Shown here in pieces: positions 52,601 through 61,100 of a stretch of 64,000 nucleotides of DNA. Numbering within the stretch: position 1 is the stretch's first letter; every line of letters begins with the position of its first letter. Position numbers and translations under genes: made by a program. Under the pieces are notes generated by a model that worked only from the letters and a program-made list of their open reading frames with translations, had not been told where the DNA came from and did not search any database. Source of the stretch: Streptomyces sp. 3214.6 (GTDB taxonomy: Bacteria > Actinomycetota > Actinomycetes > Streptomycetales > Streptomycetaceae); contig NZ_LT670819.1 in NCBI RefSeq assembly GCF_900129855.1, forward strand, positions 3,348,001-3,412,000, written 5' to 3'.

Positions 52601-52977
52601 GCGCGGATCAGGGCGTAGCAGTAGGAGTGGAAGGTGGTCGCCTGGGGCGCGCGGGCGGCGCCCATGCGAAGTGCCATCCGGTCCCGCAGCTCGACGGCCG
52701 CCTTGCGGCTGAACGTGAGGACCAGCACGCGCGCGGGGTCTGCGCCACGAGCGATCCGGGCCGCCACGGACTCGACGAGCGTGGTCGTCTTTCCGGTACC
52801 CGGGCCTGCGAGAACGAGCAGCGGACCGGACCCGTGGTCAACCACGGAGCGCTGGGCGGCGTCCAGACGAGGGGGACCCACCCGGGCCGGCGGGGTATGC
52901 ACCAGTCGGTAAGCGCCACGGTTCCCCTGTCGCCCCTGGGGGTGCGACAGGCGCCTGGTGGAGGAAGAGGAGCTCAC
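49657..52977 (-). CDS. adnB: Helicase-nuclease subunit AdnB
   Basis: The 1,106-residue protein has a UvrD-like motor (G-P-G-T-G-K-T-T, V-D-E-Y-Q-D-T-D, H-R-A-K-G-L-E-W-S) and a C-terminal nuclease (G-Q-M-D-R-V-E, V-V-D-F-K-T-G-K). Cysteines in N-T-C-A-L-Q-W and Q-C-T-H-C-A-F-R-A-S-C flank the nuclease, the pattern of an iron-sulfur AddB/Cas4-type domain. The GTG at 52977 gives a short Ser-rich leader before the core. It lies 159 bases downstream of the alkyltransferase-like gene. Confidence 0.9.
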   Translation of the reverse strand: MSSSSSTRRLSHPQGRQGNRGAYRLVHTPPARVGPPRLDAAQRSVVDHGSGPLLVLAGPGTGKTTTLVESVAARIARGADPARVLVLTFSRKAAVELRDRMALRMGAARAPQATTFHSYCYALIRAHQDADLFVEPLRLLSGPEQDVAVRELLAGQLDLQRLGLAHVRWPDELRACLTTRGFADEVRAVLARSRELGLDPAALDAFAHRIGRPDWRAAAAFLAEYLDVLDLHGVIDYAELVHRAVLLAHRPEAAERLAAQYDAVFVDEYQDTDPAQVRLLHALAGDGRTLVAFGDPDQSIYTFRGADVNGILDFPQAFPRPDGRPAPVEVLRTSRRSGAALLAATRLLTQRMPLTRLPAEKVRAHRELAAARDSGRVEVYTYPTPGTELDNVADILRRAHLEDGVPWGEMAVLVRAGSRTIPTVRRALTAAGVPLDIDGDDLPLRHEPAVAPLLTALRAVAEASVRPQEDSDDARADAPCLLDTETALTLLTSPLAGMDAADLRRLGRALREEERAAGNPLPPPSDELLARALAEPERLVAHDPTYARGAQRLGALLATARERLARGGTAEEALWDLWDGTPWPARLERAARRGGAAGRNADRDLDAVCALFATAARAEERTGGRGALNFLAEIEAEDIAADTLTRRAVRPDAVRLMTAHRAKGLEWSLVVVAGVQEGLWPDLRRRGSLLEADRIGRDGLAEPLTPGALLAEERRLFYVAATRARERLVVTAVKAPADDGDQPSRFLTELGVEPKDVTGRPRRPLSVAALVAELRATTVDPRASATLREAAARRLARLAALADEDGRPLVPSAHPYRWWGMFEPTESKVPLRNRDQPVVLSGSALDQLANTCALQWFLGREVKADAPATAAQGFGNVVHVLADEVASGHTPADLDVLMERLDSVWNALAFDAPWKSTHEKAHARAALERFLKWHVMDRTGRTPVASEHDFDVTLEAGDYEVRIRGQMDRVEADGEGRAYVVDFKTGKQAPTAREVERHPQLAVYQLAVREGAVDEAFDGVRPAPGGAELVQLRQGAAKRDGGESLPKVQAQEALEGAAGEWVGDLLATAAGKVLDERFTPTAGQQCTHCAFRASCSARPEGRHVVE

Positions 52978-53136
52978 GTGGTTCGCCGGTCCTGGTGGGT
53001 GTGCTGGTTGGCCGGGGGCCGCCTTCTGCGCCCCGCGCCCCTCGAACGTACGTCATGCCACCGACGTGCCCGGTTTCGCCGGTTTCCCTCGTACGGGCCC
53101 AAGGCTCCCCTCAGGCACCTCCGATGGCGGAAGCTG

Positions 53137-53523
53137 TCAGGTGTGACCTTCCGCGCGTTCGCCGCCGTCCCACCGCGCCCGCCTCATGTCGAGGCGCGGC
53201 ACATGGCCCTCGGCGGCTCTGCTCGCCTGCTTCAGGGGCGTGCCCTCGGCGCGGTAGTGGTTCAGCGCCCGCAGTTCGTGCCCGGGCAGGAGCACCCCGT
53301 CCGCGCGCACGACACGCCACCACGGGGCGGCGCCCCCGTAGAGGGCCATCACACGTCCGACCTGACGGGGGCCGCCCTCCTCGAGCCATTCGGCGACGTC
53401 CCCGTACGTCATGACCCGCCCGGGCGGGATCAGCTCCGTGACCTCGAGGACCCGCTCGGCGTACTCCGGCAGCGCGTCCGTGTACTCCGGGCGGGCGTCG
53501 TCCGGAAGGCTCTGCTCGCTCAT
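53137..53523 (-). CDS. Alkyltransferase-like (ATL) DNA-damage protein
   Basis: The 128-residue product resembles the C-terminal domain of O6-alkylguanine-DNA alkyltransferase (V-T-E-L-I-P-P-G-R-V-M-T-Y-G-D-V-A). The active-site P-C-H-R-V is replaced by P-W-W-R-V-V, so the acceptor Cys is absent. ATL proteins bind O6-alkylguanine and hand it to nucleotide excision repair. Its location next to adnAB matches mycobacteria. The ATG at 53523 is the first start of the family-type N-terminus. Confidence 0.9.
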   Translation of the reverse strand: MSEQSLPDDARPEYTDALPEYAERVLEVTELIPPGRVMTYGDVAEWLEEGGPRQVGRVMALYGGAAPWWRVVRADGVLLPGHELRALNHYRAEGTPLKQASRAAEGHVPRLDMRRARWDGGERAEGHT

Positions 53524-53709
53524 CCGCCCCATCCTGCCCCACCCCACCGACAATGCGACGAGCCCGCGACCCCGGGTGCCCCTCGCCCCCGGGCGGCGCT
53601 TCGGGCAGACTGTGCGCCCCCGCATTTGCACCCTGATGCCCCCGTGTGTCGGTGGGGCATGCCACCATCGTGCGAGCGGTGACCGGTGATACGAGATCAA
53701 GAAGAGACG

Positions 53710-56430
53710 ATGAAGCAGCAGGGTGTGCAGCCTGAGGGCGCGGAGGACGCCTCCGAGGCCGCCGCGTCGCGCCCTGGCATCGCCGAACCACCGCAAGGCC
53801 GGGAAGCACAGGAAGAACAGACACCGGAAGAGGTGCACATCGACGAGGTCGAGGGCGACGAACCGCTGCTCCCCGCGCGCGTGCACCGCCCTTCCGACCT
53901 GATGCGGCTGCTGGTCGGCGTGCTCGCCGTCGTCCTGCTCCTGGCCATCGCCGCGTTCGCACACGGGACGACCTCTGGGCTCGAACAGGACATCAACAAG
54001 GGCACCGGGCAGGCCCCCGATCTCCTCATCAAGATCGCCGGTCTGGCGTCCAGCATCGCAATCCTGCTGGTGCCGGTCGCGTTCGCGATCGAACGGCTGA
54101 TCAAACGGGACGGGCTGCGCATCGCCGACGGTGTGCTCGCCGCGGTCCTCGCCCACGGTGTCACCCTCGCCACCGACCTATGGGTCGCGAAGGCCGCGCC
54201 GGACTCGATCCAGGAGGCCCTCACCCAGCCCTCCCCCGGTGACATCCACGCCCTCACCGACCCGGTGCACGGCTACCTCGCGCCCGTCATCGCGTATATG
54301 ACGGCCGTCGGCATGTCCCGTCGGCCGCGCTGGCGCTCGGTGCTGTGGATCGTGCTGCTCCTCGACGCGTTCTCGATGCTCGTCACCGGCTACACGACAC
54401 CGTTCTCGATCATCCTCACCGTGCTGATCGGCTGGACGGTGGCCTACGGCACGCTGTACGCGGTCGGCTCGCCGAACGTGCGCCCCACAGGGCGGACGCT
54501 GATGGCGGGCCTGCGGCACGTCGGCTTCCGCCCGGTGAGCGCGGCCCGCGAGGACAGCCCGGACGCGGCGGAGGGCGACCGTGGCCGACGCTATTTCGTC
54601 ACCCTGGAGGACGGTCCGCCGCTGGACGTCACGGTCGTCGACCGGGAACAGCAGGCCCAGGGGTTCTTCTACCGGGCATGGCGCAATCTGACCCTGCGCG
54701 GCTTCGCCACCCGCAGCAGCCTGCAGTCGCTGCGCCAGGCGCTGGAGCAGGAGGCACTGCTCGCCTACGCGGCCATCGCGGCCGGCGCCAACGCGCCGAA
54801 ACTGATCGCGACCTCCGAGCTCGGCCCCGACGCGGTGATACTCGTCTACGAGCACACCGGCGGCCGCACCCTCGATTCGCTGGCGGACGAGGAGATCACC
54901 GACGACCTGCTGCGCAACACCTGGCGCCAGGTGCGGTCCTTGCAGTCGCGGCGCATCGCGCACCGTCGGCTCGCGGGTGACGCGATACTGGTGGATCGTT
55001 CCGGCACGGTGATCCTCACCGATCTGCGCGGCGGCGAGATCGCGGCCGGCGATCTGCTGCTGCGGATGGACGTCGCCCAGTTGGTGACGACGCTCGGCCT
55101 GCGGGTGGGCGCCGAACGGGCGGTGGCCTCCGCGGTGGGCGTGCTCGGACCGGACGCGGTCGCGGACTGTCTGCCGATGCTCCAGCCCATCGCACTGACC
55201 CGCTCCACGCGCGCGACGCTGCGCCGACTCGCACGCGAGCGTGCACAGCGCGAACGCGAGGCGGTCCTGGAAGCCTCCCAGCAGGCCAAGCAGGCCCGCC
55301 TGGAGGCTACCGGCGACGACAGCGAGACCGTCACCCCGGAGAGACCCGGCAAGAAGGCCGTCCGCGCGGAGGCGCGGGCCGAGAAGCGGGCCATCGACGA
55401 GGCACTGGAGGGGGCACGCGAGGAGGACCTGCTGACGCAGATCCGGCACCAGGTGCTGCTGATCCGGCCCCAGGCGCCGGTGGAGCCGGCCCGCCTGGAG
55501 CGGGTACGGCCGCGCACTCTGATGAGCTTCATCGCCGGAGCCATCGGCGCGTACTTCCTGCTGACGCAGCTCACCCACATCGAGTTCGGTCCGCTCGTCG
55601 CCAACGCCGAGTGGGGCTGGGTCGCCGCGGCCGTGTTCTTCTCGGCGCTGAGCTACGTCGCCGCGGCGATGAGCCTGCTGGGGTTCGTGCCGGAGCGGGT
55701 GCCGTTCCCGCGGACCGTGGCCGCGCAGGTCGCCGGGTCGTTCGTGAAGATCGTGGCCCCGGCCGCGGTCGGCGGGGTCGCCCTCAACACGCGCTTCCTG
55801 CAGCGCGCCGGGGTGCGGCCCGGCCTAGCCGTGGCCAGCGTCGGCGCCTCGCAGCTGTTCGGGCTCGGCTGCCACATCCTGATGCTGCTGTCGTTCGGCT
55901 ACCTCACCGGCACCGAGAAGACGCCGTCGCTGTCGCCGTCCCGCACGGTCATCGCGGGTCTGCTCACGGTGGCGGTGCTCGTGCTCGTGGTGACGTCGGT
56001 GCCGTTCCTGCGGAAGTTCGTCGTCACGCGCGTGAGGTCGCTGTTCGCGGGCGTCGTGCCGCGCATGCTGGACGTGCTGCAGCGGCCGCAGAAGCTGGTC
56101 ACCGGCATCGGCGGCATGCTCCTGCTGACCGCCTGCTTCGTGATGTGCCTGGACGCGTCGATCCGCGCGTTCGGCGACGAGTCGACCTCGCTCAGCATCG
56201 CAAGCGTCGCCGTCGTCTTCCTCGCCGGCAACGCACTCGGTTCCGCCGCCCCGACGCCGGGCGGAGTCGGCGCCGTCGAGGCGACCCTGACGGTCGGTCT
56301 GATCGCGGTGGGACTGCCCAAGGAGGTAGCGGCTCCCGCGGTGCTGCTGTTCCGCCTGCTCACGCTGTGGCTGCCCGTGCTGCCGGGCTGGCTGGCCTTC
56401 AACCACCTGAGCCGCAAGGGCGCCCTGTAG
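53710..56430 (+). CDS. Membrane protein: kinase-like domain fused to lysyl-PG-synthase-type flippase domain
   Basis: The 906-residue protein starts with an acidic cytoplasmic segment and about seven hydrophobic helices. A central kinase-like domain (about residues 290-500) follows, in which the catalytic loop reads A-H-R-R-L-A-G-D-A-I instead of H-x-D-x4-N, so it is probably a pseudokinase. The C-terminal third is a UPF0104/LPG-synthase transmembrane domain (P-A-A-V-G-G-V-A-L-N-T-R-F and P-T-P-G-G-V-G-A-V-E). Such domains flip lipids. There is no aminoacyl-transferase domain, so lysyl-lipid synthesis itself is not expected. It is divergent from the ATL gene. Confidence 0.82.
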   Translation: MKQQGVQPEGAEDASEAAASRPGIAEPPQGREAQEEQTPEEVHIDEVEGDEPLLPARVHRPSDLMRLLVGVLAVVLLLAIAAFAHGTTSGLEQDINKGTGQAPDLLIKIAGLASSIAILLVPVAFAIERLIKRDGLRIADGVLAAVLAHGVTLATDLWVAKAAPDSIQEALTQPSPGDIHALTDPVHGYLAPVIAYMTAVGMSRRPRWRSVLWIVLLLDAFSMLVTGYTTPFSIILTVLIGWTVAYGTLYAVGSPNVRPTGRTLMAGLRHVGFRPVSAAREDSPDAAEGDRGRRYFVTLEDGPPLDVTVVDREQQAQGFFYRAWRNLTLRGFATRSSLQSLRQALEQEALLAYAAIAAGANAPKLIATSELGPDAVILVYEHTGGRTLDSLADEEITDDLLRNTWRQVRSLQSRRIAHRRLAGDAILVDRSGTVILTDLRGGEIAAGDLLLRMDVAQLVTTLGLRVGAERAVASAVGVLGPDAVADCLPMLQPIALTRSTRATLRRLARERAQREREAVLEASQQAKQARLEATGDDSETVTPERPGKKAVRAEARAEKRAIDEALEGAREEDLLTQIRHQVLLIRPQAPVEPARLERVRPRTLMSFIAGAIGAYFLLTQLTHIEFGPLVANAEWGWVAAAVFFSALSYVAAAMSLLGFVPERVPFPRTVAAQVAGSFVKIVAPAAVGGVALNTRFLQRAGVRPGLAVASVGASQLFGLGCHILMLLSFGYLTGTEKTPSLSPSRTVIAGLLTVAVLVLVVTSVPFLRKFVVTRVRSLFAGVVPRMLDVLQRPQKLVTGIGGMLLLTACFVMCLDASIRAFGDESTSLSIASVAVVFLAGNALGSAAPTPGGVGAVEATLTVGLIAVGLPKEVAAPAVLLFRLLTLWLPVLPGWLAFNHLSRKGAL

Positions 56431-56504
56431 CAGGGCGTGGGCGCCCGTACCTCGTACGGCCCGCGCCCCGCGCGCGTGCCCGCGGGCGACCGCAGGATGG
56501 GATC

Positions 56505-58049
56505 ATGCCGAACCCGTCCCGTCTGCGTGCCGCCGCCGTGACCGCCACCGCCCTTCTGCTGTCTTCGCTGGTGGCGGGCTGCGGCGACGACGCGCAGGAC
56601 GGGGACCTGACGGCGCAGAAGTTGAGCTGGCAGGACTGCCCGGCGCCCTCTCCGGCCGAGGGCGGCGGCAGCGCCCCGTCCCCGCTGCCGGACGGCGACC
56701 AGTGGCAGTGCGCCACGATGAAGGCGCCCGTGGACTGGACCGACCCCAAGGGCGACACGATCGGCATCGCGCTGATCCGGGCCCGGGCGAGCGGCGACGC
56801 GAGCGGGCGGATCGGCTCACTGGTCTTCAACTTCGGCGGCCCCGGCGGCTCGGGCGTCTCCACCCTGCCCGCCTTCGGCACCGAATACGCGGCCCTGCGC
56901 ACCCGTTACGACCTGGTGAGCTTCGACCCGCGCGGGGTCGGCCGCAGCGCCGGCGTGCGATGCGAGAACGACCAGCAACTCGACGCGTACTTCCAGCAGG
57001 ACGCCACGCCCGACGACGCGGCCGAGCGCACCGCGCTGCTGGACAACACCAAGCACTTCAACGCGGCCTGCGAGAAGAACTCCGAGAAGATGCTGCCGCA
57101 TGTGCGGACCACGGACGCGGCCCGCGACATGGACCTGATGCGCCAGGTCCTCGGCGACGGGAAACTGCACTACTTCGGCATCTCCTACGGCACCGAACTG
57201 GGCGGCGTGTACGCCCACCTGTTCCCGAAGAACGTGGGGCGTGCCGTCTTCGACGCGGTCGTCGACCCGACGCAGACGTCCGAGCAGGGCTCCCTCGGGC
57301 AGGCCAAAGGATTCCAGCTCGCGCTCGACAACTTCGCCGAGGACTGCACGTCCAAGGCGGCGGCCTGCCCCGTCGGGGACACCGCGCAGGACGTGAAGGA
57401 CCGGATCGCCAGGTTCCTCAACGACCTGGACGGCAAGCCGATCCCGGGCATCTTCCCGCGCGAACTGACCCAGAGCGCCGCGACCAACGGCATCGCGCAG
57501 GCCCTGTACTCCAAGGACTTCTGGGAGTACCTCACCGAGGGCCTGGAGCAGGCCTACGCCGGGGACGGCAGGATTCTGCTGCTGCTGTCCGACCTGATGA
57601 ACGGGCGCAGCGAGAACGGCGAGTACAGCAACATCACGGCCGCCAATGTCTCCATCAACTGCGCCGACGACAAGCCGCGTTACTCCACCGCCTACGTGGA
57701 GGAGAAGCTGCCGGAGTTCCGGGCCGCCTCCAGCCTGTTCGGCGACTTCCTGGCCTGGGGGATGGTCAGCTGCACCGACTGGGCCGTGCCGGGCGCGGCT
57801 GACCATCCGGACGTGAGCGCGCCAGGCTCGGCGCCGATCCTCGTCGTGGGCAACACCGGTGACCCGGCGACCCCGTACGCAGGGGCGCGGAAGATGGTGG
57901 AAGCGCTGGGCAAGGGCGTCGGGGTCGAGCTGACGTACAAGGGGCAGGGGCACGGTGCGTACGACAGCAAGAACAAGTGCGTGCAGGCGGCGGTGAACGG
58001 CTATCTACTCAACGGCAAGACGCCGGCCGCAGGAACCGTCTGCTCCTGA
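56505..58049 (+). CDS. Secreted alpha/beta-hydrolase lipoprotein (tripeptidyl aminopeptidase-like), copy 1
   Basis: The 514-residue product has a lipoprotein signal peptide with lipobox L-V-A-G-C. Its alpha/beta-hydrolase domain of the Streptomyces tripeptidyl aminopeptidase family has F-N-F-G-G-P-G-G-S-G near residue 110, nucleophile G-I-S-Y-G-T-E-L, and catalytic His in G-Q-G-H-G-A-Y. N-T-G-D-P-A-T-P-Y is another hallmark. It is paralogous to the next gene, with long identical DNA stretches (for example around 57122-57234 and 58862-58974). Confidence 0.9.
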   Translation: MPNPSRLRAAAVTATALLLSSLVAGCGDDAQDGDLTAQKLSWQDCPAPSPAEGGGSAPSPLPDGDQWQCATMKAPVDWTDPKGDTIGIALIRARASGDASGRIGSLVFNFGGPGGSGVSTLPAFGTEYAALRTRYDLVSFDPRGVGRSAGVRCENDQQLDAYFQQDATPDDAAERTALLDNTKHFNAACEKNSEKMLPHVRTTDAARDMDLMRQVLGDGKLHYFGISYGTELGGVYAHLFPKNVGRAVFDAVVDPTQTSEQGSLGQAKGFQLALDNFAEDCTSKAAACPVGDTAQDVKDRIARFLNDLDGKPIPGIFPRELTQSAATNGIAQALYSKDFWEYLTEGLEQAYAGDGRILLLLSDLMNGRSENGEYSNITAANVSINCADDKPRYSTAYVEEKLPEFRAASSLFGDFLAWGMVSCTDWAVPGAADHPDVSAPGSAPILVVGNTGDPATPYAGARKMVEALGKGVGVELTYKGQGHGAYDSKNKCVQAAVNGYLLNGKTPAAGTVCS

Positions 58050-58101
58050 CCTCAGGCCCCCGACCCCTCCCACTTTTCCGGAAAACCAGCAGGTCAAAAG
58101 G

Positions 58102-58110
58102 TTATCCACA
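58102..58110 (+). promoter_or_regulatory. DnaA-box-like TTATCCACA
   Basis: The 9-mer lies in the gap between the two aminopeptidase-like genes and sits in GTTATCCACAGGC, differing by one base from the strings near 31678 and 42074. Confidence 0.5.
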
Positions 58111-58193
58111 GGCTCAGACGGTCAGGCTTGACTCCGCCTAATATGGCCTGACAGCCGTCCGCCGCCGAGTGCGGGCGGCCTGCGAGGGGGGAC

Positions 58194-59765
58194 ATGCACA
58201 TGGCGCGATTCGTACGGTGGGTGGCGCTGGGGGCCGCCGCCGCGCTGCTGGGGGCAGGCTGCAGCAGCGGCACGTCGGACGGCGGCGAGGACGGTAAGGA
58301 CGGCTCGGCCGGCGCGCGCCCCTCGGCCGCCTCCTCCGGGGCGACGGCCGCGGCGGCGGCCCCGCCCGCCGCCCTGACCGGGCAGAAGCTCGACTGGGGG
58401 CGCTGCAAGGCCACCAAGGACTCCGCCGCACCGGACAGCGACTGGCAGTGCGCGACCCTGAAGGTGCCGCTGGACTGGTCGAAGCCGGACGGCAACACCA
58501 TCGGCCTCGCCCTGGTGCGCGCCAAGTCCCGCGCCGGCGGAGGCGATCGGACCGGCTCGCTGCTGTTCAACTTCGGCGGCCCCGGCGGCTCGGGCGTATC
58601 GACGCTCCCCTCCTACGGCTCCGCGTTCTCCTCGCTCCGCGACCACTACGACCTGGTGAGCTGGGACCCGCGCGGCGTCGGCGCCAGCGAGGGCGTCCGC
58701 TGCCGCAGCGACAAGGACATCCAGACCGCCGAGTCCCTCGATTCCACCCCGGACACCCCGGCCGAGGAACAGGCCTACTTCCAGGACGCCACCGACTTCG
58801 GCAAGGGCTGTCAGAAGGCCGCGGGCGAGCTGATGGCCCATGTGTCGACGACCGACACCGCCCGCGACATGGACCTGATGCGCCAGGTCCTCGGCGACGC
58901 GAAGATGCACTACTTCGGCATCTCCTACGGCACCGAACTGGGCGGCGTGTACGCCCACCTGTTCCCCAAGAACGTGGGACGGCTGATCCTCGACGCGGTC
59001 GTCGACCCGAGCGCCGACTCGGTGGGCCACGCGCAGAACCAGGCACGCGGCTTCCAGCGGGCGCTGGACGACTACCTCAAGTCGACGGGCCAGGACCCCG
59101 CGAAGGGCAGCAAGAAGATCGCCGACCTGCTGGACGGGATCGACGCCAAGCCGCTGCCCACGTCGGACGGTCGGAAGCTGACACAGACGCTCGCGGTCAC
59201 CGGCATCGTGCTGCCGCTGTACAGCAAGTCGGGCTGGCCGAGCCTGACCAGCGCCCTGAAGGCGGCCGAGGCCGGGGACGGCTCCGAACTGCTGACGCTC
59301 GCCGACGGCTACAACGAGCGGGACACCTCGGGGCACTACGGCACGACGACCCACTCGCAACGGGTCATATCGTGCTTGGACGACAAGCAGCGGCCGACCG
59401 CCGAGGAGACGAAGAGGCTGCTGCCGGAGTTCGAGAAGATCTCGCCCGTGTTCGGGGACTTCCTCGGCTGGGACACGGCCGGATGGTGCCACGACTGGCC
59501 GGTGGCCGGGCAGTACGACACCCCCGAGGTGAGCGCGGCCGGTGCGGCGCCGATCCTGCTGGTCGGCAACACCGGCGACCCGGCGACGCCGTACGAGGGC
59601 GCGCGGAAGATGGCCGACGAGCTGGGCAAGGGCGTCGGGGTACTGCTCACCTGGAAGGGCGAGGGGCACGGTGCGTACGGGAGCGGGAGCAGCTGCGTCG
59701 ACTCGGCGGTGAACGCGTACCTGTTGAAGGGGACGGTGCCGAAGGACGGCACGGTCTGCTCATGA
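58194..59765 (+). CDS. Secreted alpha/beta-hydrolase lipoprotein (tripeptidyl aminopeptidase-like), copy 2
   Basis: The 523-residue product is a close paralogue of the preceding gene. It has a lipobox L-L-G-A-G-C, a Ser/Gly/Ala-rich spacer to about residue 60, then F-N-F-G-G-P-G-G-S-G, G-I-S-Y-G-T-E-L and G-E-G-H-G-A-Y. The catalytic residues are intact. The ATG at 58194 follows GAGGGGG; a second ATG is two codons later. The pair probably arose by tandem duplication. Confidence 0.9.
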   Translation: MHMARFVRWVALGAAAALLGAGCSSGTSDGGEDGKDGSAGARPSAASSGATAAAAAPPAALTGQKLDWGRCKATKDSAAPDSDWQCATLKVPLDWSKPDGNTIGLALVRAKSRAGGGDRTGSLLFNFGGPGGSGVSTLPSYGSAFSSLRDHYDLVSWDPRGVGASEGVRCRSDKDIQTAESLDSTPDTPAEEQAYFQDATDFGKGCQKAAGELMAHVSTTDTARDMDLMRQVLGDAKMHYFGISYGTELGGVYAHLFPKNVGRLILDAVVDPSADSVGHAQNQARGFQRALDDYLKSTGQDPAKGSKKIADLLDGIDAKPLPTSDGRKLTQTLAVTGIVLPLYSKSGWPSLTSALKAAEAGDGSELLTLADGYNERDTSGHYGTTTHSQRVISCLDDKQRPTAEETKRLLPEFEKISPVFGDFLGWDTAGWCHDWPVAGQYDTPEVSAAGAAPILLVGNTGDPATPYEGARKMADELGKGVGVLLTWKGEGHGAYGSGSSCVDSAVNAYLLKGTVPKDGTVCS

Positions 59766-59768
59766 CGA

Positions 59769-59811
59769 CGGCGGGGGCTTCGCGCACTCGTGGTACGCGA
59801 AACCCCCGCCG
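59769..59811. terminator. Bidirectional terminator between aminopeptidase-like gene and moeZ
   Basis: CGGCGGGGGCTTCGCG pairs with CGCGAAACCCCCGCCG with one mismatch, between convergent genes. Confidence 0.78.
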
Positions 59812-59851
59812 ATCCGACCGGGAAGACCGGTGGGCAGAGCGTGCGGCCGGG

Positions 59852-61030
59852 TCAGTAGATCGGCTTGCTCGGCTCGATCTGGTTGACCCAGCCGATCACG
59901 CCGCCGCCGACGTGCACGGCGTCCGCGAAGCCCGCGGACTTCAGCACCGCGAGGACCTCCGCGCTGCGGACACCCGTCTTGCAGTGCAGGACGATCTTCT
60001 TGTCCTGCGGCAGGCCCTCCAGGGCGGTGCCGAGGAGGAACTCGTTCTTCGGGATCAGCTTGGCGCCCGGGATGGAGACGATCTCGTACTCGTTCGGCTC
60101 GCGGACGTCGATGATCTCGATGTTCTCGCCGTCGTCGATCCACTCCTTGAGCTGCTTGGGAGTGATCGTCGCGCCGGCGGCCGCCGCCTGGGCCTCTTCG
60201 GAGACGACGCCGCAGAAGGCCTCGTAGTCGATGAGCTCGGTGACGGTCGGGTTCTCGCCGCAGACCGCGCAGTCGGGGTCCTTGCGGACCTTGACCTGGC
60301 GGTACTGCATCTCCAGGGCGTCGTAGATCATCAGACGGCCGACCAGCGGCTCACCGGTGCCGGTGAGGACCTTGATCGCCTCGGTGACCTGGATGGAGCC
60401 GATGGACGCGCACAGCACGCCCAGCACGCCGCCCTCGGCGCAGGAGGGGACCATGCCCGGCGGCGGGGGCTCCGGGTAGAGGCAGCGGTAGCAGGGGCCG
60501 TGCTCGGACCAGAACACGGAGGCCTGGCCGTCGAAGCGGTAGATCGAGCCCCACACGTACGGCTTGTTCAGCAGCACACACGCGTCGTTGACCAGGTAGC
60601 GGGTCGCGAAGTTGTCCGTGCCGTCGACGATCAGGTCGTACTGGCTGAAGATGTCCATCACGTTCTCGGCCTCGAGCCGCTCTTCGTGAAGGATCACGTT
60701 CACGTACGGGTTGATGCCGAGGACGGAGTCGCGGGCGGACGCGGCCTTGGAGCGGCCGATGTCGGCCTGGCTGTGGATGATCTGGCGCTGCAGGTTCGAC
60801 TCGTCGACCTCGTCGAACTCCACGATGCCGAGCGTACCCACGCCCGCCGCGGCCAGGTACATCAGCGCCGGCGAGCCAAGGCCGCCGGCGCCCACACAGA
60901 GCACCTTGGCGTTCTTCAGCCGCTTCTGCCCGTCCATCCCCACATCCGGGATGATCAGGTGGCGGGAGTACCGTCGAACCTCGTCTACGGTGAGCTCAGA
61001 GGCTGGCTCGACCAGGGGTGGCAGCGACAC
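59852..61030 (-). CDS. moeZ: MoeZ: E1-like adenylyltransferase/sulfurtransferase
   Basis: The 392-residue product joins an E1/ThiF-type adenylyltransferase (G-A-G-G-L-G-S-P nucleotide loop, C-Y-R-C and C-A-V-C zinc pairs) to a C-terminal rhodanese domain (active-site H-C-K-T-G-V-R-S). It activates and thiolates sulfur-carrier proteins such as MoaD for molybdopterin, and in actinobacteria also CysO- and natural-product-type carriers. A perfect SigR-type promoter lies upstream, consistent with moeB/moeZ belonging to the S. coelicolor SigR regulon. Confidence 0.95.
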   Translation of the reverse strand: MSLPPLVEPASELTVDEVRRYSRHLIIPDVGMDGQKRLKNAKVLCVGAGGLGSPALMYLAAAGVGTLGIVEFDEVDESNLQRQIIHSQADIGRSKAASARDSVLGINPYVNVILHEERLEAENVMDIFSQYDLIVDGTDNFATRYLVNDACVLLNKPYVWGSIYRFDGQASVFWSEHGPCYRCLYPEPPPPGMVPSCAEGGVLGVLCASIGSIQVTEAIKVLTGTGEPLVGRLMIYDALEMQYRQVKVRKDPDCAVCGENPTVTELIDYEAFCGVVSEEAQAAAAGATITPKQLKEWIDDGENIEIIDVREPNEYEIVSIPGAKLIPKNEFLLGTALEGLPQDKKIVLHCKTGVRSAEVLAVLKSAGFADAVHVGGGVIGWVNQIEPSKPIY

Positions 61031-61074
61031 GGGGACTCCGTTGGTCGGTCGATCACTACAGTTGTTCTCTCCGT

Positions 61075-61100
61075 AACACTGCCATGGCCATCTTCATTCC
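61075..61100 (-). promoter_or_regulatory. SigR-dependent promoter of moeZ
   Basis: On the minus strand GGAAT (61100-61096), 18 bases and GTT (61077-61075) match the SigR consensus exactly. It overlaps the last codons of the upstream spherulin-4-like gene and lies about 45 bases before the moeZ start. Confidence 0.88.
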
